Positions 1 through 5,971 of a stretch of 7,554 nt of DNA are shown here, piece by piece. Source of the stretch: Syntrophomonas sp. (GTDB taxonomy: Bacteria > Bacillota > Syntrophomonadia > Syntrophomonadales > Syntrophomonadaceae). The stretch spans positions 1 through 7,554 of the forward strand of contig DLUN01000112.1 of NCBI GenBank assembly GCA_003444615.1, in the 5' to 3' direction. A model generated the notes under the pieces. The model was given only the letters and a program-made list of their open reading frames with translations, was not told the DNA's origin and did not search any database. The position numbers and the translations under genes are program-made. Each line of letters begins with the position of its first letter. Position 1 is the first letter of the stretch.

Positions 1-131
1 ACAACCGGCAGCATCTACTGACTCTGCTTAATTACTGGGTGGTTACGAAAAGTCGGGCTATAGTTATGGTTTCTCATAATGAACAGGACTTACTGTTTTT
101 TCCCAAGCATAACAGCCTATTCATTGGCTGA
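1..131 (+). CDS. fetA: ABC transporter ATP-binding protein, C-terminal end (FetA/YbbL-like, partial)
   Basis: Only the last 42 codons are present, with the first complete codon at base 3 and a TGA stop at 129-131; the 5' part lies outside the window. The visible piece contains VMVSHNEQD, which matches the end of an ABC ATPase: a hydrophobic strand followed by the H-loop (switch) histidine that contacts the ATP gamma-phosphate. Walker A, Walker B and the signature motif would be upstream and cannot be checked. The assignment to the FetA/YbbL group rests on the next gene, a clear FetB/YbbM permease starting 18 bp downstream on the same strand, since the two subunits are normally encoded side by side. 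In E. coli this pair was linked to iron export and oxidative stress resistance. The role here is inferred from the family. The ATPase class is secure; the exact subfamily is less so. Confidence 0.72.
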   Translation, partial: NRQHLLTLLNYWVVTKSRAIVMVSHNEQDLLFFPKHNSLFIG

Positions 132-149
132 TGGTGAGGAGGTAGTAAA

Positions 150-941
150 GTGGCTGGTTACATACCCATATCTAATAGCCAGCTATTACTGACTATCATT
201 CTGGTTTTTATAACCGGACTAATATCTGCATTACTTCAGCTAGGCCTACTTAAACCTCTGCTGTGGGGAACAATACGAGCCTTTGTGCAGTTGACCTTGA
301 TAGGATATGTATTGAATTATGTATTTCAATGGAATACTCTGTGGGTTATTGTGCCCCTGCTTTTATTGATGAGTTTTATAGCTAGCCGGGAAGCCACCCG
401 CCGTATTACTCGCATCCCTTATAATCCGGGCGTAAGTACTTTTTTATCTCTGACTGCCAGTACCTTTGTAGTAGGAATTATTGTGGTGGTATTAATTATC
501 GGGCCTGAACCGTGGTACTCGGCCCAGGTGATGATACCCATATTTGGCATGTTGTTCGGCAACTCCATGAATGCAGTGGCTCTGTCTTTGGATCGTATGT
601 ACAGCGAAATACATGCTCATATCGAGGAAGTAGAACAGCTTTTATCTTTGGGGGCAGCTCCATGGGAGGCAGTTATTCCTTACATAAGAAAAGCGGTGAG
701 TGCGGGCATGACTCCAACTATAAATTCCCTCATGGTGGTGGGTTTGGTCAGCCTGCCCGGTATGATGACCGGGCAGATTCTGGCCGGTATGAATCCGCAG
801 TCTGCGGTGCGTTACCAGTTTGTAGTTCTGGTAATGATGGCTTCCTGTGTGGCTATTGGCTGTTTAATGATTGTACTGCTTTCCTATCGAAAGATGTTTA
901 ACCCAGATGGCAGTTTGGTAGAGGAACTGCGCAATAGTTAA
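150..941 (+). CDS. fetB: ABC transporter permease, FetB/YbbM family (probable iron export)
   Basis: A 263-residue integral membrane protein, close to the usual length of about 260 for FetB/YbbM (UPF0014). Hydrophobic segments lie at about residues 10-33, 41-58, 63-78, 98-118, 124-143, 190-210 and 224-246. Family landmarks are RAFVQL at 43-48, EATRRI at 81-86, GNSMN at 137-141, and SLPGMMTGQILAG at 201-213. The stretch LLSLGA at 164-169 sits where the cytoplasmic coupling helix that contacts the ATPase is expected. The GTG start is supported by AGGAGG at 137-142 with a 7-base spacer. It follows the ATPase fragment in the same operon. E. coli FetAB is reported to export iron; metal specificity in this organism is inference. 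The stop is only 6 bp from the end of the convergent chemoreceptor gene and I see no terminator between them. Confidence 0.88.
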   Translation: MAGYIPISNSQLLLTIILVFITGLISALLQLGLLKPLLWGTIRAFVQLTLIGYVLNYVFQWNTLWVIVPLLLLMSFIASREATRRITRIPYNPGVSTFLSLTASTFVVGIIVVVLIIGPEPWYSAQVMIPIFGMLFGNSMNAVALSLDRMYSEIHAHIEEVEQLLSLGAAPWEAVIPYIRKAVSAGMTPTINSLMVVGLVSLPGMMTGQILAGMNPQSAVRYQFVVLVMMASCVAIGCLMIVLLSYRKMFNPDGSLVEELRNS

Positions 942-947
942 AGATTA

Positions 948-2456
948 TTAGGAGGGGCTCATTTCGGATGCCTGGCGGCTCAGCTCAGCAGCCAAAGCCT
1001 TTAAAGCCTCAATATTTTGAACCATGTTATTCATAGCCTGGGTTTGTTCGGTGGCAATAGCCGATATCTCTTGACTGGTAGCGGCCAGTTGTTGAACACT
1101 GTTAGCAATGTTCTGAACGGAGTTATCAACCTGTTCACCAGAAGCAATCATTTCTTCAATAACAGCCGATATTTCATGCACCGATTCTTCTATAACCGTG
1201 GACTGCTTTTCAATGTCATTAAACAGACCCGCGCTCTGTTCAACTGCATCTGCTTGCTCATTAAAAGCCTGGTTTAGCTCTCGAATTTTGGTCACAGTCT
1301 GATTGGTGTTTTCCAGCACATCGGAAATTATTTTATCTATAAGACCGGCTGCTTCAGCGGCTTGATCAGCTAGTTTACGTACTTCTTCTGCTACTACTGC
1401 AAATCCCCGTCCTGCATCACCCGCTCGAGCGGCTTCAATAGCTGCATTAAGTGCCAATAGACCAGTTTGGTCAGCTATTTGGGATATGGTAGACACGATT
1501 TTGCTAATTTCCATGGACTGGTCATTCAAGTGCTCAACTACCTTAGTAGTGGCCTCATTAGTTTGTGACGTCTTCTGCACGGCTGAGATCTGCATATCTA
1601 TCGAGTCCCGGCCCGCACGTACTATCTCAGCAAAACGAGCCGATAAATCTCTCATAGTGTTTACATTGTTGCCCACACTGTTTAACGCCCCAATCATCTC
1701 ATGTATGATGTGGGAAGTTTTTTCAGTCTCAGTGGCTTGTGCACCGGCGGTAGCGGCAACTTCTTCTATGCTGCTATCAATTTGCATAAAAGATTCTCGG
1801 TTGTTTTGGGTGATTTGGAGTATGTGGGAAGTGGTATTAGAAAGATTATCTGCACTGTTTTCTACCTCAGCGGCTTCCTTTTGCAGCTTTAGCACTGCCT
1901 CTTGAGCCACCTTTTCACGGTTAGATGCCAAGTGCATTAGTTTTTGGGTGGCCACGGAGCCTATCCCAGCAGCTACTGCTGCGAAAATAAAGGTGAAATA
2001 ACGAATGACCAGAGCATTGGCAGCTGGTTTTAGAAAAGGCATGTACTGCAACAGAATCCAATCACTTATTATGCACAGGATGCAGGTAAACAAGGTTAGG
2101 CGAACATCGAAATAGAGCAACGACAGAATTATTACTATGTACATCATGGATATTGTTTCCGTTACAGGGGAAATAACGCGGCAGCTTATCACTATTATCA
2201 TCAAAGTTAGCACCATAATCCATTTCAGCCAGGTTTTAGTTGCAAACAAGCGAAGCAAAACGGCAATAATACCAATTATCACCGCACAGAATACTAACCA
2301 ACTCACAATTAAGGAGATGGTAAAATTTTCACTGGCTTTACCTGCCAGAAAAGTAGCTATGGTACCGAGGGCAATGAGAATAACAACTCCGATAATAACC
2401 TTTATGGCACGGTAGTGGTTTTCCACTGTATTACGCTGCATCAAATCGTCGGACAT
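948..2456 (-). CDS. Methyl-accepting chemotaxis protein, six-helix membrane type without HAMP
   Basis: A 502-residue chemoreceptor. Residues 1-16 are cytoplasmic, and six hydrophobic segments follow at about 17-38, 46-71, 77-92, 103-117, 119-134 and 150-168. A long coiled-coil region (about 176-497) carries the conserved signalling tip, with TGLLALNAAIEAARAG at 331-346 and GRGFAVVAEEVRKLA at 349-363, which in this family binds CheA and CheW. There are roughly 21-24 heptads on each side of the tip, the long form common in Firmicutes. Methylatable Glu/Gln pairs are plausible but not mapped. There is no large extracytoplasmic loop and no recognisable HAMP linker, so the stimulus is probably sensed in or near the membrane (inference). 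The ATG start has AAGGGGGA at 2466-2473 with a 9-base spacer. It is a lone gene with no che genes beside it; its ligand is unknown. Confidence 0.93.
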   Translation of the reverse strand: MSDDLMQRNTVENHYRAIKVIIGVVILIALGTIATFLAGKASENFTISLIVSWLVFCAVIIGIIAVLLRLFATKTWLKWIMVLTLMIIVISCRVISPVTETISMMYIVIILSLLYFDVRLTLFTCILCIISDWILLQYMPFLKPAANALVIRYFTFIFAAVAAGIGSVATQKLMHLASNREKVAQEAVLKLQKEAAEVENSADNLSNTTSHILQITQNNRESFMQIDSSIEEVAATAGAQATETEKTSHIIHEMIGALNSVGNNVNTMRDLSARFAEIVRAGRDSIDMQISAVQKTSQTNEATTKVVEHLNDQSMEISKIVSTISQIADQTGLLALNAAIEAARAGDAGRGFAVVAEEVRKLADQAAEAAGLIDKIISDVLENTNQTVTKIRELNQAFNEQADAVEQSAGLFNDIEKQSTVIEESVHEISAVIEEMIASGEQVDNSVQNIANSVQQLAATSQEISAIATEQTQAMNNMVQNIEALKALAAELSRQASEMSPS

Positions 2457-2560
2457 AAAGTAAAATCCCCCTTATCCTGTCACTATATACCTTAATTTAT
2501 CATATCATGGGGGAATATGGTTTGCACTATTTTATAGTTGCATTTAGGAAATTACGAAGT

Positions 2561-2585
2561 AAAAAAAGGAGCCGAGCGGCTCCTT
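2561..2585 (-). terminator. Rho-independent terminator of the coat gene pair
   Basis: A perfect 8-bp stem (2566-2573 pairing with 2578-2585, GC-rich core GGAGCC/GGCTCC) closes a 4-base loop, GAGC. Read on the minus strand, the stem is followed directly by a run of T residues (plus-strand A run from 2561). It starts 7 bases past the stop codon of the 85-residue coat gene, so it ends that transcript before the chemoreceptor gene. The plus-strand side lacks a T run, so it should work in one direction only. Confidence 0.9.
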
Positions 2586-2591
2586 ACATAT

Positions 2592-2849
2592 TTAGGACTG
2601 TAGCATTGATTTGACTTGCTGTATATCCTGCTGAGATGCGGGTTGAGCTGGTTTGTAATAATTTTTCTGTTCCGCCATTTGGCACAATTGGTACTGGAAT
2701 TGTTCATCGGAGTTGCGTATTTGCTGCAGCGTTTGACGAAGTTGCTGATTGGATGTTTGGGCTATCACATTGGCATAACCGGTCAGACTACTGTTAACCA
2801 TGGATAGAATGTCATTAACCATTTCCTTATCCTGTAGGTGTTGGTTCAT
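2592..2849 (-). CDS. Spore coat protein, CotF family
   Basis: An 85-residue, helix-rich, Gln-rich protein. It opens with LQDKEMVNDILSMVNSSLT (residues 5-23), continues with SNQQLRQTLQQIRN (33-46) and ends with a tyrosine/proline section YYKPAQPA (64-71) before a last short helix with VKSML. This layout matches the compact CotF-type coat domain of Bacillus and Clostridium, which has a ferritin-like helical fold; members are about this length in Clostridia. The start is secured by AAAGGAG at 2858-2864 with an 8-base spacer, and that site overlaps the TAA stop of the preceding gene, so the two are probably translationally coupled. A strong terminator follows. The expected place is the spore coat or another spore layer. 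The family call is from recalled conserved sequence, and the exact layer is unknown. Confidence 0.87.
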   Translation of the reverse strand: MNQHLQDKEMVNDILSMVNSSLTGYANVIAQTSNQQLRQTLQQIRNSDEQFQYQLCQMAEQKNYYKPAQPASQQDIQQVKSMLQS

Positions 2850-2857
2850 ATGTTCAT

Positions 2858-2864
2858 CTCCTTT
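2858..2864 (-). promoter_or_regulatory. Ribosome binding site overlapping the upstream stop codon
   Basis: AAAGGAG on the minus strand lies 8 bases before the ATG at 2849. Its first bases are shared with the TAA stop (2863-2865) of the 60-residue gene, an arrangement typical of translational coupling. It suggests that the two coat-type proteins are made in a fixed ratio. Confidence 0.8.
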
Positions 2865-3045
2865 AACTTAAAAAAGATAGCAATTTCTGGCGGGTCTGGC
2901 TGGCTGATTTAGCAGATTGCTGGAACATTTGTTTAATCTGGGGGTCATTGCACTGTTCAGCATAGAAATTGAGCTTTTTTTCAGCTGTTTCATGAGAACC
3001 GATGAGGTGTCTGAGATTTTGCAGTTCCATTTGGTTTAAGTTCAC
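2863..3045 (-). CDS. Small spore coat-associated protein, CotF-like partner (60 aa)
   Basis: A small helical protein starting MNLNQMELQNLRHLIGS and containing KKLNFYAEQCNDPQIKQMFQQ (about residues 24-44). It resembles the 60-65 residue clostridial proteins that begin MNLTQKE and carry a YA...C.DPQLK core, which are commonly encoded directly before a CotF-type gene. The chosen GTG start (3043-3045) has AAAAGGAG at 3056-3063 with a 10-base spacer and gives the family N-terminus. An ATG 11 codons upstream (3076-3078) has no ribosome binding site and would sit close to the start point of the candidate promoter at 3082-3111. The protein probably associates with its 85-residue neighbour in a spore layer (inference). 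No catalytic residues are visible. If the upstream ATG were used, the protein would have 71 residues. Confidence 0.78.
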   Translation of the reverse strand: MNLNQMELQNLRHLIGSHETAEKKLNFYAEQCNDPQIKQMFQQSAKSASQTRQKLLSFLS

Positions 3046-3055
3046 TTTCAGTACA

Positions 3056-3063
3056 CTCCTTTT
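3056..3063 (-). promoter_or_regulatory. Ribosome binding site that decides the GTG start at 3045
   Basis: AAAAGGAG on the minus strand, 10 bases upstream of GTG. It lies inside the longer open frame that begins with ATG at 3078, which has no such site, so the shorter 60-residue product is preferred. Confidence 0.7.
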
Positions 3064-3081
3064 GTTAGTATTGAACATTAT

Positions 3082-3111
3082 TAGATTGCATCGGTTCTAG
3101 TATTTCTATGC
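3082..3111 (-). promoter_or_regulatory. Candidate forespore (sigma-G/F-like) promoter of the coat gene pair
   Basis: On the minus strand GCATA (3107-3111) is followed after 18 bases by CAATCTA (3082-3088). In Bacillus, sigma-G promoters have a GHATR-like -35 and a CATWMTA-like -10 spaced 17-18 bases; here the -35 fits fully and the -10 fits at six of seven positions. Transcription would begin around 3075, just before the ribosome binding site at 3056-3063. Such short motifs arise by chance, and CotF proteins of Bacillus are mother-cell products, so the sigma factor is uncertain. Confidence 0.35.
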
Positions 3112-3171
3112 ACTTAATTGAACGATTCCTAGCTTTAAGCATATTAATGAGGCAGCAAATCCCCCAAACAA

Positions 3172-3588
3172 TCACTGGCGGCGACGATGGGAGTTAGAAG
3201 AGGTGCGGGACCTTTTCTGTTTTCTAGTTGGGGCCGAGCTATTGGCTAGAGTGCTGAGTTCAGCGGGTACGAAACGGTGAGCTGGCACCAGGTTGGCATC
3301 AGCATCCTTACCCCAGATGGAAACGAAGACTCTTTCCATCTGATTTAGGCTGACTTGGACTTCGAACTGCAAAACGCTGGAAATATCAAAAATTTCGAAA
3401 TCAGCAGTTAGCGGCGCTACTTCCCTTAAGACCGTACCGACGATATGCTTAACTCCATCTAATGAGTACAGAGTAATCTCAGCCTGAACGGGCTGGGATT
3501 CATTATTATTGAGCACTTTCACAAAAAGGTTTACGGAAGGGGTACTCACGGCATTTTCCACCGCTCCCGTAGTTAATGTCACTGTCAC
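3172..3588 (-). CDS. Small beta-rich protein with Arg/Ser-rich tail, function unknown
   Basis: A 138-residue protein with no signal peptide and no membrane segment. Residues 1-112 show alternating hydrophobic strands, consistent with a beta-sandwich. The end of this part carries VFVSIWGKDA (87-96) and AHRFVPAEL (103-111), similar to a 'SVWGKDA.GNL..AHR...EL' motif I recall from small uncharacterised Firmicutes proteins, some of them linked to the spore surface. The last 17 residues (122-138) are rich in Arg, Lys and Ser with no acidic residue, suggesting binding to nucleic acid, another polyanion or a surface. The start is the GTG at 3586-3588, with AAAGGTGG at 3597-3604 and an 8-base spacer; a GTG at 3600 would add four residues but is too close to any binding site. 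It lies upstream of the coat genes on the same strand, separated by 126 bp from the preferred coat start. A spore role is a guess. Confidence 0.72.
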   Translation of the reverse strand: MTVTLTTGAVENAVSTPSVNLFVKVLNNNESQPVQAEITLYSLDGVKHIVGTVLREVAPLTADFEIFDISSVLQFEVQVSLNQMERVFVSIWGKDADANLVPAHRFVPAELSTLANSSAPTRKQKRSRTSSNSHRRRQ

Positions 3589-3596
3589 TTTTAGGT

Positions 3597-3604
3597 CCAC
3601 CTTT
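3597..3604 (-). promoter_or_regulatory. Ribosome binding site that favours the GTG start at 3588
   Basis: AAAGGTGG on the minus strand differs from the ideal AAAGGAGG at one base and is 8 bases before GTG at 3588. The in-frame GTG at 3600 overlaps this site, so it is unlikely to be the start. Confidence 0.6.
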
Positions 3605-3694
3605 CAGGTACTATTTACTCTTTTTTATTCAAAGGTGAGACACATGGTGACGACATTTTAGTAGCAAAGGTGGGTTATCCTTCACAAATCTGGT

Positions 3695-4504
3695 CTACAA
3701 ATTACCATCGGTGATGGCCGAGTTGATCAGGTTGTTTACACTGAACTGGCCGTTGGTGACTTCTGCCATACGACTTTCCCCACCGAATATACGCTGGCGG
3801 ATATCGTCAATGGAATGACCGGAATGATGCAGTTCTATAATCTGCTGGGTAACCGACTGCAAATAAGATAGGAGGTTGGCAACTGCCTGGCGTCCCTGAG
3901 GTAAAATTTGCCCCATGGATGTAAATAGAGTAAATTTCTCGGGAGCACTGGACAGAAGATATTGCAGAGATGCCATTATTTCATGAACATTTTCTTCGGG
4001 GCGAAGGACTTTGGGGCGCTCGGATATGAACAAATCACCGCTGAAGCACCAACCCTTTTGCTTCTCTATCAAAACCACGTGACCGGAACAATGACCAGGG
4101 GTATGCAGGACGTCAAAAGTGTATTGGGAGGTTGTAATTACCGAGCCCAGTTCCTGGGCTTCCACTGGTTGCGGGTATCCCCACACAATCTCTTGATAAG
4201 GGTACAGAGTGGGAACCTGCCGCATCAAAGGCAAGGAGTCGCGGTGAGCATACATAGGTAATTGTCGCTGTTGGTGCAGCAGCCAGTTGCCGGCGATATG
4301 GTCTTCGTGGTAGTGGGTGTTTACTATCTGCTCCACATGATGATCAGACAGAAAATCCAACAGCTCCTGGGCTGTGTGCTGGCAGCCGCTGTCGATAAGT
4401 AATCCATCCACTAAATAGGCAGCCACCCAGTATAAAGGCTGTCCGTTAAAAGCACGGCTCATACGTATCTGCAAAACATCATCATAGTTTTGAGTTTCTA
4501 GCAC
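3695..4504 (-). CDS. MBL-fold metallo-hydrolase (glyoxalase II / beta-lactamase superfamily)
   Basis: With the GTG start at 4502-4504 the protein has 269 residues and no signal peptide, so it is cytoplasmic. The metal-binding motif THYHEDH is at 63-69 (ligands H64, H66, D68, H69), a further ligand H138 lies in HTPGHCSGH (134-142), and bridging D157 lies in FSGDLF. These are the hallmarks of the dinuclear metallo-beta-lactamase fold. The usual final histidine, in a 'GHG' turn, is replaced: the local sequence is LFTSMGQILP (193-202). The C-terminal section (about 220-269) looks helical and includes GQFSVNNLI, a form I recall from clostridial homologues. AAAAGGGGG at 4512-4520 with a 7-base spacer fixes the start. 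An open frame extends 31 codons further upstream but lacks such a site. The substrate is unknown (thioester, lactone or phosphoester are possible). It is divergent from the importer operon. Confidence 0.9.
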   Translation of the reverse strand: MLETQNYDDVLQIRMSRAFNGQPLYWVAAYLVDGLLIDSGCQHTAQELLDFLSDHHVEQIVNTHYHEDHIAGNWLLHQQRQLPMYAHRDSLPLMRQVPTLYPYQEIVWGYPQPVEAQELGSVITTSQYTFDVLHTPGHCSGHVVLIEKQKGWCFSGDLFISERPKVLRPEENVHEIMASLQYLLSSAPEKFTLFTSMGQILPQGRQAVANLLSYLQSVTQQIIELHHSGHSIDDIRQRIFGGESRMAEVTNGQFSVNNLINSAITDGNL

Positions 4505-4751
4505 ATCGTTACCCCCTTTTCTTGCTAATCTATTCCCCGTTGAACCAATTATTACCTGCTTTACTGGTGGTTCCCCCAAATATTGTAGGATAAACACCTT
4601 GGATCTGACTCAGACCGCCTGTTCCCCGGCAGCTAATATAGCAGATATTTAGCCTCGGAGTGTGACACCGTTTATCTGTACTGTCCATATACTACTACTA
4701 AAAAGCCTATTAAACAGGCTGTGCTCAAAGAGTAAGAGGAGGGGATAGTAT
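4505..4751. other. Divergent intergenic region between hydrolase and importer operon
   Basis: This 247-bp stretch should hold the promoters of both divergent genes. I see the hydrolase ribosome binding site (4512-4520, minus strand), an 11-base palindrome TCTGACTCAGA (4604-4614), a 9-base palindrome GTGTGACAC (4660-4668), a 5-bp stem AGCCT/AGGCT (4704-4708 with 4716-4720), and the importer ribosome binding site AGGAGGGG (4737-4744). No convincing -35/-10 pair and no riboswitch consensus known to me was found. The palindromes could be operators, but this is speculation. Confidence 0.4.
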
Positions 4752-5759
4752 ATGAAACGGGTTAGTATGTGGCTGGCTTTGGTCTTAATATGTGGATTGC
4801 TGGCCACCTCCCTGGTTGGCTGCGAGCAGAAAGAAGAAGATGGGCAGCTAACCAAAGTGCGTTATTGTGAAGTGGTACGCTCTATTTTCTATGCACCTAT
4901 GTACGTGGCTATTAATGAAGGTTTTTTCGCAGAGGAAGGTTTGGAAATTGAGTTGTCTACCGGACAGGGTGCCGACAAGGTAATGACCGCTCTCCTGTCG
5001 GGAGGAGCAGACATCGGTCTGGCCGGTCCCGAAGCTACGGTATATGTGTTGAATCAAGGTCAGGAGGACTATGTGGTAAACTTTGCCCAGCTGACTAATA
5101 GGGACGGCTCTTTCTTAGTTGGCCGCGAGCCGGAGCCAGATTTTAGGTGGGAAAATCTGCGCGGAAAAACCGTTATCGGGGGCAGACCTGGCGGAGTTCC
5201 CCAGATGGTTTTGGAACATGTGTTGAAAAAGCATGATCTCACCCCTGGCAAAGATGTAGAAATGATCACTAATTTACAGTTTACAGCTACCACAGGTGCT
5301 TTTATCGGCGGCACCGGTGATTATGTAGCTAATTTTGAACCTAATGCCAGCCAGTTGGAGAAGGAAGGTTACGGTTATGTAGTAGCATCCTTGGGAGTAG
5401 CCGGTGGGGAAGTGCCTTACACGGTATTCGGAGCCCGTAAAAGCTATATGGCGGAAAATCCAGAAGTGGTTCAGCGCTTCACTAACGCGGTCTATCGGGG
5501 CCAGTTGTGGGTAGAAAGTCACAGTTCTGAGGAAATAGCCCGATCCATACAATCCTTTTTCCCGGACACCGATTTAGAGTTGATGACCATGGTGGTGGAA
5601 CGTTACAAAGAGCAGGATACCTGGGCTAAAGATCCCATCATGAAAAGCGAATCACTGGATAGACTGCAGGAAATAATCATTGAAGCTGGAGAACTCAGTG
5701 AGCCGGTAGACTCCAATCTGCTAATTACCCATGAATTTGCCCTGCGAGCTATGGAATAG
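4752..5759 (+). CDS. ABC transporter substrate-binding lipoprotein, NMT1/THI5-SsuA-TauA class
   Basis: A 335-residue secreted lipoprotein. The signal peptide has a positive start (MKR), a hydrophobic core and the lipobox LVGC (residues 21-24), so Cys24 is the predicted lipidated, membrane-anchored N-terminus of the mature protein. The mature part follows the NMT1/THI5-like pattern: an early strand then FYAPMYVAINEGFFAEEGL (46-64), typical of this fold, SGGADIGLAGPEA (83-95), and NLRGKTVIGGRPGGVPQ (135-151) opening the second half. The length is normal. ATG has AGGAGGGG at 4737-4744 with a 7-base spacer. It is the first gene of the importer and delivers the ligand to the permease. Relatives bind sulfonates, taurine, nitrate, thiamine precursors or riboflavin precursors. 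No biosynthetic neighbour is in view, so the ligand is undetermined. Confidence 0.92.
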   Translation: MKRVSMWLALVLICGLLATSLVGCEQKEEDGQLTKVRYCEVVRSIFYAPMYVAINEGFFAEEGLEIELSTGQGADKVMTALLSGGADIGLAGPEATVYVLNQGQEDYVVNFAQLTNRDGSFLVGREPEPDFRWENLRGKTVIGGRPGGVPQMVLEHVLKKHDLTPGKDVEMITNLQFTATTGAFIGGTGDYVANFEPNASQLEKEGYGYVVASLGVAGGEVPYTVFGARKSYMAENPEVVQRFTNAVYRGQLWVESHSSEEIARSIQSFFPDTDLELMTMVVERYKEQDTWAKDPIMKSESLDRLQEIIIEAGELSEPVDSNLLITHEFALRAME

Positions 5760-5832
5760 GTGCAATGATCTCGCATCCTAAAGAAGTTATTACCTGGGGT
5801 GCGGACCACGATGAATTAAAGCATTGCTGGTC

Positions 5833-5899
5833 GGCTTAAGCAGGAGTATTAGCCGGGCGAGGAGTCTTGGAGCGAGCTGGCTAACACTCCTGCAAAGCC
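5833..5899 (+). repeat. Long imperfect inverted repeat within the importer operon
   Basis: Two 15-base arms, 5840-5854 (GCAGGAGTATTAGCC) and 5879-5893 (GGCTAACACTCCTGC), are complementary at 14 of 15 positions. After a small internal loop, GGCTT at 5833-5837 pairs with AAGCC at 5895-5899, giving about 19 base pairs around a loop of roughly 24 bases. No T run follows, so it is not a normal terminator. It lies in the 211-bp gap between the lipoprotein gene and the ATPase gene. It could stabilise the upstream transcript, act as an attenuator or regulatory RNA, or be the remnant of a small mobile repeat. Confidence 0.75.
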
Positions 5900-5955
5900 A
5901 TGGCTAGCATTTGAAGAATGCAGCGCTGTTGTAGCTTAGCTGCCTTTTCAAATCC

Positions 5956-5963
5956 GGGGAGGG
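5956..5963 (+). promoter_or_regulatory. Ribosome binding site that decides the ATPase start
   Basis: GGGGAGGG lies 8 bases upstream of the ATG at 5972. An in-frame ATG at 5918 exists, but its extra 18 residues do not look like an ABC protein and no comparable site precedes it. Confidence 0.75.
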
Positions 5964-5971
5964 TTCTATCC

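Noticed and set aside
930..990. Shared terminator between the convergent permease and chemoreceptor genes
   Set aside because: The gap is 6 bp and no stable stem followed by a T run is present on either strand.
2472..2505. Sigma-D (flagellar) promoter TAAA ... GGATAA upstream of the chemoreceptor
   Set aside because: The -10 matches only its GATA core, and transcription would start within or after the ribosome binding site.
3625..3675. Direct repeat CAAAGGTG at 3630-3637 and 3665-3672
   Set aside because: Only 8 bases and two copies, close to ribosome-binding-site-like composition; most likely chance.
4505..4597. 31-residue N-terminal extension of the MBL-fold hydrolase
   Set aside because: AAAAGGGGG at 4512-4520 is placed correctly for GTG at 4504, and the MBL fold needs no such extension.
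4662..4693. GTGACA and TATACT as a housekeeping promoter for the importer operon
   Set aside because: Each hexamer is one base from consensus, but the spacer is 20 bases, too long for a normal promoter, and there is no extended -10.
4598..4751. TPP riboswitch ahead of the NMT1/THI5-like gene
   Set aside because: The CTGAGA and ACCTGATCTGG-type core segments are absent; GATCTGACTCAGACC is only superficially similar.
5765..5839. 24-codon open frame just after the lipoprotein gene (starts MISHPKEV), possibly a leader peptide of the hairpin
   Set aside because: The only candidate ribosome binding site (AGGTG at 5758-5762) is 2 bases from the ATG, too close, and so short a frame can arise by chance. 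Its stop does fall in the outer arm of the hairpin, so it is recorded here.
5918..5971. 18-residue N-terminal extension of the ATPase from an upstream ATG
   Set aside because: The extension does not look like an ABC protein start, and the only strong ribosome binding site (5956-5963) lies within it and points to the ATG at 5972.
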